Shown: positions 38,104 to 47,067 of the stretch, piece after piece
How the letters are laid out: each line of letters starts with the position of its first letter
Numbering within the stretch: position 1 is the stretch's first letter
Origin: Methanomassiliicoccaceae archaeon
GTDB taxonomy: Archaea > Thermoplasmatota > Thermoplasmata > Methanomassiliicoccales > Methanomethylophilaceae
Direction of reading: 5' to 3'
Assembly: GCA_003555025.1 (NCBI GenBank)
Contig: PWHV01000005.1
Coordinates: forward strand, 1-64,000
DNA length: 64,000 bases
The notes under the pieces: generated by a model
Databases searched by the model: none
The model's input: the letters and a program-made list of their open reading frames with translations, nothing else
What the model was told of the DNA's origin: nothing
Translations under genes and position numbers: made by a program

Positions 38104-39167
38104 GAGATCCGCCGGTACTGCTCCAGGGTCTGAGCGGCCACGCCTTCCCAGCTGTATGTTCTCGCCAGCTCCAGCGCCCGGCCCCCCATCCTCTTCCTCT
38201 CGCTGTCATCGGCCAGCAGGCGGTTCATGCCTTCAGCCAACGCCGCGGGGTCCCGGGGCGGCACCAGCACCCCCGCGTCCTGGACCACCTCCGGCAGGCC
38301 CCCTGACGTGGTGGACACCATGGCCTTGCCGTGCGACATCGCCTCGGCGGCGGCGATGCCGTAGGACTCGAACAGCGATGGCATCACGTAGAGCGTGCAG
38401 CGGTCGAGCAACCGGTCGCGCTCCTCCTCGCTCACGTAGCCCAGCAGCTCCACCTTGTCCTCGACGCCCAGGCGGCGGGCCTGCCCGCGCAGCCTCTTCA
38501 TCTCCGGGCCCTTGCCGCATATCTTCAGCGGCATGTCCACATCGCGCATCGCCTGCAGCAGGTACTTCAGGCCCTTGGTGGCGACCAGTCTTCCCACGAA
38601 GAGTATGAATCCGTCCTCCTCCCCCGAGACCTCCGCCGGCATATGGACGCCGTTCTTTATGACATCCATACGCTCCTCCGGCACCCCCTTGGCAACCAGC
38701 TCTTTGCGTATGTACTCGCTGATGCAGGTTACCTCATCGTAGTCGCGGAGCTTGGGCAGGAACAGGCGGTCGTTTGCCAGCGAGCCCGCCCGCTGCAGCA
38801 ACCCCTCGCCCTCGCCGTAGGAGTTGTGCCAGGTGAAGACCTTGGGGCCGTCGTAGGCGCTCATGCTCTTGGTGTAGGACGGCGCCCAGCGGTAATGGAA
38901 CTCGACCACGTCGGGATCGATGTCGCGCAACGCCTCCTCCAGTCCTTTGGAGGTGACGTAGGGCGGGTTGTAAGACCCGTAGAAACGGGACTCCAGGCGG
39001 AGGATGTCGTAACCCTCTCCCCGCTCCTCCCTCTCCGTGCCCGGAAGCTGCGATGTGACGATGGTGACCTCGTTGCCCTTGCCAAGTTGGGAGCATATGT
39101 TGTGCACCCGGTGCTCGATGCCCCCGCGGAAAGGGTAGAAATAGGGGTTGACATGGACTATCCTCAT
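38100..39167 (-). CDS. GT4 family glycosyltransferase
   Basis: 355 residues, two Rossmann-like halves (GT-B). The N-terminus YFYPFRGGIEHRV binds acceptor, and the C-terminal ESYGIAAAE fits the EX7E donor motif. It transfers a sugar, probably to a lipid or glycan, at the membrane face. ATG 39167 follows GGGGTGG; GTG 39176 is an alternative. More distant from the two paralogues downstream than they are from each other. Ends in TAG. Confidence 0.85.
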   Translation of the reverse strand: MRIVHVNPYFYPFRGGIEHRVHNICSQLGKGNEVTIVTSQLPGTEREERGEGYDILRLESRFYGSYNPPYVTSKGLEEALRDIDPDVVEFHYRWAPSYTKSMSAYDGPKVFTWHNSYGEGEGLLQRAGSLANDRLFLPKLRDYDEVTCISEYIRKELVAKGVPEERMDVIKNGVHMPAEVSGEEDGFILFVGRLVATKGLKYLLQAMRDVDMPLKICGKGPEMKRLRGQARRLGVEDKVELLGYVSEEERDRLLDRCTLYVMPSLFESYGIAAAEAMSHGKAMVSTTSGGLPEVVQDAGVLVPPRDPAALAEGMNRLLADDSERKRMGGRALELARTYSWEGVAAQTLEQYRRIS

Positions 39168-39301
39168 CGTATCCACCCCGCTGATTCCAGACGATTTTCG
39201 GTTTCGGGACTGGCTCGCGATGCTGCTGCTGCGTTCACTGATGCGGGCATGGGACCGTCCTGGAAACAGGCGATCGACTAATTAAATCTCCGCTCGTAAA
39301 C

Positions 39302-40501
39302 TCAGCGGAGGGAGATGCTGTTGTAGATGTTCTGCAGGCGGCGGTAGTAGCTGCCCTTGCAGCGGTTGCTCCTGCTCTCGATCGCGTACTCGTAAAGGGA
39401 TATCAGCCTCTCGGTGTTGGCGTCTATAGAGTACCTCTCCGCGGTGCGTCGGGCGTTGTCCCTCATCGACCGCGGGGCGTCAAGGCAGGCGTGCATCGCC
39501 TCGGCGCAGGACCGGGGGTAGTCCTCAAACAGGAAACCGTTGTGGCCGTGGCTGACCGCCTCCTTCAGGGCGCGGTAGCCGATGGCGGCCACCGGCAGTC
39601 CGCAGGCCATGGCCTCGTTCACCACCAGGCCCTGGGTCTCGAACTTGGACGCGATCACTGAGGCGTCCGCCGCTGCGTAGTAACGGCGCAGCTCCTCCAG
39701 GGGGACGTAGCCGGTGAAGACCACCCGGTCCTGGATGCCCATGGACCTCACCAGGCCCCTTAGCTTATTCTCGGCGGGGCCGCTTCCGACCAGCACCAGG
39801 ACGACGTCCTCGTCGGTGTGGGCCATCGCCCTCACCACCAGGTCGATGTTCTTCTCATAGGACATGCGCCCCACGTGCACCACCGCCCTCTTGCCCTCCA
39901 GGCCTAAGGCCTGGCGCAGGGCGGAGGCGTCCACGACGGGGTTGAAGTGGTCGGTGTCTATCCCCACCGGTATGGTCTCCAGCCTCTTGATGCGAGGCGC
40001 CCTGCGCCTCAGCTCCTCGCCGATGGCGTCGGTGAGGGTTATCACCGCGTCGGCGTTGTGCAGGAGGGTGCGGAAATAGAACCATATCATGTTCTCGGTG
40101 ACTTTGGAGTCCAGGTTGAAGGGGGAGTAGTACTTCAGCGCCTCGGTCATCATGGTGTTGAACGAGACCACGAACGGGAGGTTGAGGCTGCGGCTGACCA
40201 CGAGCCCCCGCATGCCCATGATGAGCTGCCCCTGGCTGTGGATCAGGTCCACGTCGAGGTCGCGGATGATCTGCATCTTGTTGGAAGGGAAGATGGGGAC
40301 GTAATAGCCCGGATAAGGACGGCACTCCCAGGCGGGGAAGTAGACGGTGCCCTCCTCGCGGAGCTCCTCCTTCCCCGGGTCGGGGGCGATCACGATGACC
40401 TCGTGCCCATTGGCCTCCAGCGCCTTCTTGGCGTTGACCACGGCGGTCACCACCCCTCCGGGCGATGGGAGGTAGCTGTCGGTGGTCATCGCTATGCGCA
40501 A
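39302..40501 (-). CDS. GT4 family glycosyltransferase (paralogue 1)
   Basis: 399 residues. The N-terminus has TDSYLPSPGGVVTAV and GHEVIVIAPDPG; the EX7E motif is ETQGLVVNE. It is closely similar along its length to the gene at 41189-42346, differing mainly in loops, which indicates tandem duplication around a membrane-protein gene. TTG 40501 follows AGGAGGT. Lipid glycosylation (diglycosyl or glycosyl-diether type) is possible; the acceptor is unknown. Confidence 0.85.
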   Translation of the reverse strand: MRIAMTTDSYLPSPGGVVTAVVNAKKALEANGHEVIVIAPDPGKEELREEGTVYFPAWECRPYPGYYVPIFPSNKMQIIRDLDVDLIHSQGQLIMGMRGLVVSRSLNLPFVVSFNTMMTEALKYYSPFNLDSKVTENMIWFYFRTLLHNADAVITLTDAIGEELRRRAPRIKRLETIPVGIDTDHFNPVVDASALRQALGLEGKRAVVHVGRMSYEKNIDLVVRAMAHTDEDVVLVLVGSGPAENKLRGLVRSMGIQDRVVFTGYVPLEELRRYYAAADASVIASKFETQGLVVNEAMACGLPVAAIGYRALKEAVSHGHNGFLFEDYPRSCAEAMHACLDAPRSMRDNARRTAERYSIDANTERLISLYEYAIESRSNRCKGSYYRRLQNIYNSISLR

Positions 40502-40595
40502 TCCAACATACCTCCTGATGCCTGAAGCATGGCCCCATCGCTCATCCAGAATGCTAAAGGTTTGATTTGAGATATTGTTTTCGCCCCCGTTCCGC

Positions 40596-41189
40596 TCATG
40601 CCGAGGCCTCGCCCCCTCCCATGCCCCTCTTGCGGCGATAGCTCTCCGCGAAGGACAGGGCGATGACCAGCGCCACGAAGGCCAGGGTGTAGTTCTGCGC
40701 CTCCCCGCTGCTGAACAGGGCGAAGAAGAAGCCGCTCATCGCCAGTATGAGGCCGTATTTGGCGAAGGCCCCTCCCAGCAGGTAGAAGAACGCCCTCTTG
40801 TAGGTCCAGGTGTCGATCATGCTCACGAACGCCCCGGCGAACGGTATCATCGGCGCCACCCGGTTCACCAGCAGCAGCCTCTCATCACCCACTATGAGGA
40901 AGTTGACGTAACGGGTCGCCAGCGTCTGCACCCGTTTGGGCACCTTGACCCTCTCCACCACCAGGTACAGCGATGTCATGCCGATGAACTCCCCAGCCAA
41001 CAGAGTGACCATTATGGCGAGCCCCCATTGCAACGAAGGGTCGTACATGAAGGCGATGACGGTGAAGAGCTCCGGCAGCGTGGGGAATATCAGGGCGTCG
41101 ACGATGAACACTATCATGACGCAGAGTAGTATGCCCCACCATCCGTACGGTCCGAACACGTCGTAGATGAAATGCCCGATGTCGACCAT
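40596..41189 (-). CDS. Polytopic membrane protein, DedA/VTT-like
   Basis: 197 residues, about five hydrophobic spans (WWGILLCVMIVFIVDALIF; LAIMVTLLAGEFIGMTSLYL; FYLLGGAFAKYGLILAMSGFF). The RVAPMIPFAGAFVSMI segment has the re-entrant look of VTT/DedA proteins, which include lipid scramblases, but I would not insist on the family. Its ATG overlaps the stop of the upstream glycosyltransferase gene by one base, so they are translationally linked. Confidence 0.6.
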   Translation of the reverse strand: MVDIGHFIYDVFGPYGWWGILLCVMIVFIVDALIFPTLPELFTVIAFMYDPSLQWGLAIMVTLLAGEFIGMTSLYLVVERVKVPKRVQTLATRYVNFLIVGDERLLLVNRVAPMIPFAGAFVSMIDTWTYKRAFFYLLGGAFAKYGLILAMSGFFFALFSSGEAQNYTLAFVALVIALSFAESYRRKRGMGGGEASA

Positions 41190-42346
41190 CAGCGCTTGCC
41201 CCTCGTCCTCTCCCTCTTGATGTCCAAGGCCTTGTGGTACACCTCCAGCAGCCTGTCGGCGCAGGACTCCAGGGAATACCTCTCCGCGGTGCTCCGGGCG
41301 TTGGCCCTCATCACGCCGTCCGCCCCCAGGCATGCCTTCATCGCCCGGGCGCAGGACTCCACGTCGTCCTCGAAGAGGAAGCCGTTATGGCCGTCGACCA
41401 CCGTCTCCAGCAGGGCGCGGTAGCCGATGGCGGCCACCGGCACGCCGCAGGCCATGGCCTCGATGACCACCAGGCCCTGGGTCTCGAACTTGGACGCTAT
41501 AATGAAGCCGTCCGCCGCCGCGTAGTACTTGTGCAGCTCCTCGTAGGGCACGTAACCGGTGAACAGCACCCTGTCCTCTAGGCCGAGCTCTTTGACCAGG
41601 GACCTCACCATCGGCTCGGCCGGACCGCTGCCCACCATCATCAGGACCACGTCGTCGTCCATGTGCCGCATCGCATGCAGCACCAGCTCCATGTTCTTCT
41701 CGTAGGAGATGCGGGCCACGTGCAGCATCACCCGCTGGTCCTCGACCCCGAAACGGCGGCGCACGTCGCCGCCGTCGACGTCCAAGGTGAAACGCTCCAG
41801 CTCAATGCCGATGGGAACCGTCTCCAGCAGGCGGATGTCCGGCGCGTGCTGCAGCAGCTCCCTGCCGATGGCGTTGGTAAGGGTGGTGACGGCGTCCGCC
41901 CGGTGCAGCAGCCCGCGGAAGTATACCCAGAAGAGCTTCTCGGCCATGTTCCACTCCAACGGGATGGGGGAGTAGTACTGCATGGCCTCGGTGACCATGG
42001 TGTTGAAGGACACCACCACCGGCAGGCCGAGGTGGCGGCCGGCGAGCATGGCCCTCACCGCCATGGTCAGCTGCCCCTGCGAGTGTATCAGGTCCACGTC
42101 CAGGTCGCGGATGATCTCCATCTTATTGGAAGGGAATATGGGCACGAAATAGCCCGGGTAGCAGGGGAAGCGGCAGGCGGGGAAATAGACCGTCCCCTCC
42201 TCCCGCTGCTCCTCGTTCCCCGGGTCGGGGGCGATCACGATGACCTCATGCCCCTTTTCCTCCAATCCTTTCTTGGACATCGTGACCGCCGTGACGACCC
42301 CGTCCCTGGTGGGCAGATAGCTGTCCGTAATCATCGCGATCCTCAT
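41189..42346 (-). CDS. GT4 family glycosyltransferase (paralogue 2)
   Basis: 385 residues with TDSYLPTRDGVVTAV, GHEVIVIAPDPG, DLIHSQGQL and the EX7E motif ETQGLVVIE. Nearly the same architecture as the gene at 39302. ATG 42346 has GAGGTAG upstream. The stop overlaps the membrane-protein start, and ThiD-ThiN ends 10 bases upstream, so all four may be one transcript. Confidence 0.86.
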   Translation of the reverse strand: MRIAMITDSYLPTRDGVVTAVTMSKKGLEEKGHEVIVIAPDPGNEEQREEGTVYFPACRFPCYPGYFVPIFPSNKMEIIRDLDVDLIHSQGQLTMAVRAMLAGRHLGLPVVVSFNTMVTEAMQYYSPIPLEWNMAEKLFWVYFRGLLHRADAVTTLTNAIGRELLQHAPDIRLLETVPIGIELERFTLDVDGGDVRRRFGVEDQRVMLHVARISYEKNMELVLHAMRHMDDDVVLMMVGSGPAEPMVRSLVKELGLEDRVLFTGYVPYEELHKYYAAADGFIIASKFETQGLVVIEAMACGVPVAAIGYRALLETVVDGHNGFLFEDDVESCARAMKACLGADGVMRANARSTAERYSLESCADRLLEVYHKALDIKRERTRGKR

Positions 42347-42356
42347 AGAAACTACC

Positions 42357-43691
42357 TCACAGTAAAAGAGCGATCTTCTGCAGAAGCTCCTCGGGGCTCC
42401 TGCCCAGCAGCCGGAGCACCTCCCCGCCGTCAATCCTCTGTTCCAGCACCACGTCCGGGAACTCGTCGCAGTGGTCTATGGCGCCCTCCATCCCCCTCGC
42501 CAGCGTGGCCGCGGACCCGCGTTCGAAGGCCGATACCGTAAGGCCCAGCTCCTCCATCAGGTCCAAGCGGTCGTCGTCATGGGCGAGCTTGACGGCGGCC
42601 CGCATCCATGGGTCCCTTCCCATGACCGCCAGCACCGCCTCGGCCATGTCATCCGCTGCGCCGAAGGCCGCCGCTCCGGCACGGGGGCGGCCCCGCACAG
42701 CCATCATCGGCGGCTCCAGGCCGGCGATGTCCTCCGGTCCGCGGGCGAATGGCAGGGCGAAGGCCAAGTTGCCGCCTCCCGCAGGCAACCAGCTGGCCGG
42801 CAGCGTCTCCTCGAGCCGCGTGACGCAAACACGAAGGCGCTGCAGCACCTCCACGGCGGCGGCGTCGCGGCGCAGGTCGACGAGCGGGTCCACCACCGCC
42901 ACCCCCCGGCCCACGGTATACATCGCCACGATGGAGCCTTGGACCGACTCGCGGGCGGCCAGCGCCGCCCTTATGGCGTCCATGCCCTTGGCCATGTTGG
43001 CGGCCATGTACGCCGACAGGACGCATCCGCCGCCATGGCCCGCCGGCGGCAGCCGCGGGTATCTCAGGCGGGTGAACTCCGAGCCGTGGTAGAGGTAGTC
43101 GACCACGTCCAGGGAGTCGATGTGTCCTCCTTTCAGGTAAACGCTGCTACCCTGCGAGCCGATGATCTCGCAGGCCGTCATGGCGTCCTCGCCGTCGATG
43201 ATCTCCATGCCCGCCATCGTTTCCGCCTCGTGCCTATTGGGGGTGACCATGTCGCAGAGCGGCAGCAACCGGTCCATGATGGCCTTCGCCAGCCCCTCCG
43301 ATCCGAGGCTATCGCCCACGCCAGCGACCAGGACCGGATCGACCACCAGCGGTATTTCCCGGTCCTCGAAGACCTCGGCCACCGCCTCCACGCTATCGGG
43401 CATGTAAAGCATCCCGGTCTTGGCGGCCCCGATATCCACGTCCTCGAGGACGCTCTCCATCTGTGCCCTGAGCATCGACGGTTCCACCGCGCATATGCTG
43501 TCCACCGCGGTGCTGCTCTGCGCGGTGACGGCGGTGATGGCGCAGCAGCCGTGCACCCCCAATGAGGCGAAGGCCTTCAGGTCCGCCTGGATGCCCGCGC
43601 CCCCCACCGAGTCGGAGCCAGCTATGCTCAGGGCCTTGTACATGCTCCCGGTAATGGCGCCGGGGTTAATATTGCCATCGTTCCCGGGCAC
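42357..43691 (-). CDS. Bifunctional HMP-P kinase/thiamine-phosphate synthase (ThiD-ThiN)
   Basis: 444 residues. The N-terminal half is a ribokinase-type ThiD (ALSIAGSDSVGGAGIQADLKA, TGMLYMPDSVEAVA, GHGGGCVLSAYMA with the GTGD-like loop changed to GGGC). The C-terminal half resembles ThiN (GNLAFALPFA, AAAFGAADDMAEAVLAVMG, GRSPEELLQKI), the archaeal thiamine-phosphate synthase. It phosphorylates hydroxymethylpyrimidine (phosphate) and joins it to the thiazole. GTG 43691 sits about 8 nt after the expected transcript start; ATG 43643 is the alternative and matches usual ThiD openings. Confidence 0.88.
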   Translation of the reverse strand: MPGNDGNINPGAITGSMYKALSIAGSDSVGGAGIQADLKAFASLGVHGCCAITAVTAQSSTAVDSICAVEPSMLRAQMESVLEDVDIGAAKTGMLYMPDSVEAVAEVFEDREIPLVVDPVLVAGVGDSLGSEGLAKAIMDRLLPLCDMVTPNRHEAETMAGMEIIDGEDAMTACEIIGSQGSSVYLKGGHIDSLDVVDYLYHGSEFTRLRYPRLPPAGHGGGCVLSAYMAANMAKGMDAIRAALAARESVQGSIVAMYTVGRGVAVVDPLVDLRRDAAAVEVLQRLRVCVTRLEETLPASWLPAGGGNLAFALPFARGPEDIAGLEPPMMAVRGRPRAGAAAFGAADDMAEAVLAVMGRDPWMRAAVKLAHDDDRLDLMEELGLTVSAFERGSAATLARGMEGAIDHCDEFPDVVLEQRIDGGEVLRLLGRSPEELLQKIALLL

Positions 43692-43720
43692 AGCACCAGC
43701 TTCCCTCGCACAGTCATCAT

Positions 43721-43730
43721 CTTTATATAG
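43721..43730. promoter_or_regulatory. Bidirectional TATA box
   Basis: CTTTATATAG lies 26-28 bases from both the ATG at 43753 (plus) and the expected start of the ThiD-ThiN transcript near 43699 (minus). A single near-palindromic box could serve both. Confidence 0.5.
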
Positions 43731-43752
43731 ATATCAACAGTTCGAAAGTCAG

Positions 43753-44118
43753 ATGAAAGCCTCAAGCTGTCATTTCGTCCTCAGCGGAGACTCGGACTAC
43801 AAGCACCTGGCCAAGGTCTTCCCCGACCTGCTCGGTTTCTTCCTCAAGGAGACCGACCAGATGCCAGAGGATGAAGAGGTCCTGCACATGTTCATCGAGC
43901 TCAACGTCAGCGACCTGGATCGCAACGTTAAGCCCGAGGGCTACAACCGCAAGGGCAGGATGAGGATGATATTCCCACTCGACCGTAAGGAGTTCTATAT
44001 CCGTAGCACGTCCAGGCCGGCGGAGGTCGCGCGGGTGGGTGAGCGGATCAGCGAGATGCTCAGCGCCGCGGGCATCGAGCACGATGTGGAGCAGAACACC
44101 GTGAACGGCGTCCGTTAA
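43753..44118 (+). CDS. Small protein of unknown function (121 aa)
   Basis: Not recognised. Charged, mixed alpha/beta, with KETDQMPEDEEVLHMFIEL and RKGRMRMIFPLDRKEFYI. Leaderless ATG 28 bases after a TATA box; a longer frame to 43420 reads through the promoter. The stop shares TTAA with the convergent argH. Confidence 0.6.
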   Translation: MKASSCHFVLSGDSDYKHLAKVFPDLLGFFLKETDQMPEDEEVLHMFIELNVSDLDRNVKPEGYNRKGRMRMIFPLDRKEFYIRSTSRPAEVARVGERISEMLSAAGIEHDVEQNTVNGVR

Positions 44119-45566
44119 CCGAGCAGGTGTTCCCAGGCGGCATCGATGCGCCGCATGGCCTCGTCCGCCGCCGACTCCCTTCTCATCACCCGGTCGAGGC
44201 ACTCGGTGGCCTGCACGGCCACGCACTGCGGCGCCGTGCCCCCGTAGGAGCTTCGTCTGCGCATGCACTCCTCCACGCCGATGATGTCCAAGGCGTCCTC
44301 GTCGATCATCTCCGAATAGGAGCGGAGCTGTTGCAGGCTGAGGTCCTCCAGCCGAAGGCCGGCGGCGATGCATTCCCGCACCGCGGCGGCGACCGCCTCG
44401 TGCGCCTGGCGGAAAGGCATGCCCTTCCCCACCAGGTAGTCGGCGAGGTCGGTGGCGTTGATGAAGCCGTTATCGCTCATCTCCCGCATGCGGGCGGTGT
44501 CGAAGCTCAGCGTGGACAGCATCCCCTCCGTCATCGCCAGCGACGAGCGCACCGAATCCAGTGAGCGCATCGTCGTGGCCTTGTCCTCCTGCAGGTCGCG
44601 GTTGTAGGCCATCGGCAGGCCCTTGAGGGTGATAAGCAACGATGAGAGGGCGCCGGCGGCGCGGCCGACCCTCCCACGCACCAGCTCGGCGATGTCCGGG
44701 TTCTTCTTCTGCGGCATTATCGATGAACCGGTGGAGTAGGAGTCGTCCATCTCCACGAATCCGAACTCCGGGGATGACCACATCACCAGCTCCTCGCACA
44801 GGGAGGACAGGTGCAGGGCGACGGTCATGGCGCAGTAGGCCGCATCGAGCACGAAGTCCCGGTCGCTCACCGAGTCCATGGCGTTGTCACTCGGAGCGCT
44901 GAACGCCAGCAGTTCGGCGGAGCGGCGGCGGTCGATGGGATAGGTGGTCCCCGCCATCGCCGCCGAGCCCAACGGGCACACGTTGATGCGGCGGAAGGCC
45001 TCCATCAGGCGCTCGGCGTCACGGTCCAGGCGGAAGGCGTGCGCCATAAGGTGGAAGCCCAGCGAGACGGGTTGCGCGTGCTGCAGATGGGTGTATCCTG
45101 GCATGACGCTATGGGCCTCCTCCTCGGCGCGCTTGATGAGCGTCCTCTGCAGGAGCGACAACCCTCTGACGATCTCCAGCACCTCGTCGCGGAGGTACAT
45201 GCGGAAATCGGTGGCTATCTGGTCGTTGCGGCTGCGGGCGGTGTGGAGCATGCCGCCGCTGGGGCCGACGATCTCTGTCAGGCGCTGCTCTATGTTGGTG
45301 TGGACGTCCTCCAACGAATCATCCAGCTCCAGCCGGCCGTCCTCCACGTCGCGCAGTATGGTCTTCAGCGCCCCGCTGATCAGCTGCGCGTCGTCCGAGG
45401 GCAGCACCCCCGTCTCTCCCAGCATGCGGACATGGGCGAGAGAGCCCATGACATCATAGAAGGCCAGGGCAGAATCGTCTTCCAGAGAGGAGCTGAACGC
45501 CAATACGGACTTGTCCATGCCCTTCTCGAAACGGCCGGACCATAAAGCCTTCCTGTCCATCTTCAT
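44115..45566 (-). CDS. argH: Argininosuccinate lyase
   Basis: 483 residues of the fumarase/aspartase family. Signature GSSIMPQKKNPD and the N-terminal WSGRFEKGMDKSV are present. It cleaves argininosuccinate to arginine and fumarate. ATG 45566 overlaps the argG stop, so argG and argH are co-translated. Confidence 0.96.
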   Translation of the reverse strand: MKMDRKALWSGRFEKGMDKSVLAFSSSLEDDSALAFYDVMGSLAHVRMLGETGVLPSDDAQLISGALKTILRDVEDGRLELDDSLEDVHTNIEQRLTEIVGPSGGMLHTARSRNDQIATDFRMYLRDEVLEIVRGLSLLQRTLIKRAEEEAHSVMPGYTHLQHAQPVSLGFHLMAHAFRLDRDAERLMEAFRRINVCPLGSAAMAGTTYPIDRRRSAELLAFSAPSDNAMDSVSDRDFVLDAAYCAMTVALHLSSLCEELVMWSSPEFGFVEMDDSYSTGSSIMPQKKNPDIAELVRGRVGRAAGALSSLLITLKGLPMAYNRDLQEDKATTMRSLDSVRSSLAMTEGMLSTLSFDTARMREMSDNGFINATDLADYLVGKGMPFRQAHEAVAAAVRECIAAGLRLEDLSLQQLRSYSEMIDEDALDIIGVEECMRRRSSYGGTAPQCVAVQATECLDRVMRRESAADEAMRRIDAAWEHLLG

Positions 45567-46777
45567 CCCTTCCTGTGCTTTTTGGCGACGGTCTTGTTGG
45601 GTAGCCCCCAGCAGTAGATGAAGCCTTTGGCGGAGTCGTGGTCGAAGTCATCGCCCCCCGCATAGGTGGCCAGCCCCTCGTCGTATATCGAGTGGTCCGA
45701 GCGGCGGCCCACCACCGTGGCGCCGCCCTTGTGCAGCTTGAGGCGGACGACGCCGGAGACATGCTCCTGGCTCTGTTCTATGAACGCCTCGAGGCACTCC
45801 CTCAGGGGGCCGAACCACAGCCCGTCGTACGCCACCTCGGAGTAGCGTTGCTCCACCGGCTGTTTGAAGGCGAGGAGGTCACGGGGCAGCACCAGAGACT
45901 CCAGGTTCTGATGGGCCTTGATAAGGCAGACCGCGGCCGGACACTCGTAGATCTCCCTGCTCTTAAGGCCGACGAGGCGGTCCTCCACATGGTCTATGCG
46001 CCCCACGCCGTGCTCCCCGGCGATGCGGTTCAAAGCGGCGATCAGCTCGGCCCCTTTCATCAGATCCCCATCGAGGGAGACCGGGACACCGGCCACGAAC
46101 TCCAGCTCCACATAGCGCGGCTCATCGGGCGACTCGGTGACGGACGAGGTCCACTCGAAAGCCTCCTCCGGAGGTTCGGTCCACGGGTCCTCGAGCACGC
46201 CGCACTCGCAGCTCCTGCCCCAAAGGTTCTCGTCGGTGGAGAACGGGCTCTCCTTCTTCACGATGATGGGTATCTCCCTGTCCTTGGCGTACTCGATCTC
46301 ATCGTCACGGGTCATCTTCCACTCGCGCATGGGGGCGATGATGCCCAACGAGGGGTCGAGTGAGACGATGCCGACATCGAAACGGACCTGGTCGTTGCCT
46401 TTGGCGGTGCAGCCATGGGCGATGTATTTAGCACCCTCCTCTTTGGCCACGTCCACCAGCAGCTTCGCTATCAGCGGACGGGCGATGGCGGTGCTCAGAG
46501 GGTAGGTGCCCTGATAGAGGGCGTTGGCCTTCAAGGCCGGGAATATGTAGTCCTCGACGAACTCGTCACGGGCGTCGATGGAGTAAGCGTTCACCGCACC
46601 TATCTGTTTGGCGCGCTCGATGGCGTCATCGTCCCCAGGGGGCTGACCGACATCGATGGATACGGCGACCACGTCGAGGCCGTGGTTCTCCTGCAGCCAA
46701 CGTATGGCCACCGAGGTGTCCAACCCTCCGGAGTATGCCAGGACCACCTTGTCCCTGCTGTTTTCGGAACCCTGCAT
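45563..46777 (-). CDS. argG: Argininosuccinate synthase
   Basis: 404 residues from ATG 46777. The PP-loop is VVLAYSGGLDTS, with citrulline/aspartate site segments HGCTAKGNDQVRFD and EGxPVxLDG-type GVPVSLDG. Upstream are GGGGGG as ribosome-binding site and TTTATATTG (46804-46812). A longer frame to 46873 reads through the promoter. Joins citrulline and aspartate. Confidence 0.96.
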   Translation of the reverse strand: MQGSENSRDKVVLAYSGGLDTSVAIRWLQENHGLDVVAVSIDVGQPPGDDDAIERAKQIGAVNAYSIDARDEFVEDYIFPALKANALYQGTYPLSTAIARPLIAKLLVDVAKEEGAKYIAHGCTAKGNDQVRFDVGIVSLDPSLGIIAPMREWKMTRDDEIEYAKDREIPIIVKKESPFSTDENLWGRSCECGVLEDPWTEPPEEAFEWTSSVTESPDEPRYVELEFVAGVPVSLDGDLMKGAELIAALNRIAGEHGVGRIDHVEDRLVGLKSREIYECPAAVCLIKAHQNLESLVLPRDLLAFKQPVEQRYSEVAYDGLWFGPLRECLEAFIEQSQEHVSGVVRLKLHKGGATVVGRRSDHSIYDEGLATYAGGDDFDHDSAKGFIYCWGLPNKTVAKKHRKG

Positions 46778-46964
46778 CGTAATCCCCCCTGGTATTTTCA
46801 TGACAATATAAAGCATTGCGTCATTGGCGGGGATGATATGATGAGGGCTCCGATGCGAGGCTCCCAATGTCATTGATAGGCCGGCCCCCGGGCGCTAGGT
46901 GTACAAATCTGTCGCCCTGCGGCCAGGACCCTACCCAGATGGCAAGGCGATTTAGAGCAAAAGG

Positions 46965-47010
46965 TAATATATGGTACATTGGATACAACCATTGTCTAAT
47001 ATCAGACAAT
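46965..47010 (+). promoter_or_regulatory. argC promoter with operator dyad
   Basis: TATA box TAATATAT (46965-46972) predicts a transcript start near 46995, inside the perfect dyad ATTGTCT-AATATC-AGACAAT (46991-47010). A bound regulator would block initiation. Confidence 0.6.
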
Positions 47011-47067
47011 AAACCTAAAAACAAATCCCGGAATCAAACATATCTTCACAGAAAGAGGGTTCAGCAG

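Noticed and set aside
42471-43565. 364-codon open frame antisense to ThiD-ThiN
   Set aside because: No domain, no promoter; the ThiD-ThiN frame explains the stretch.
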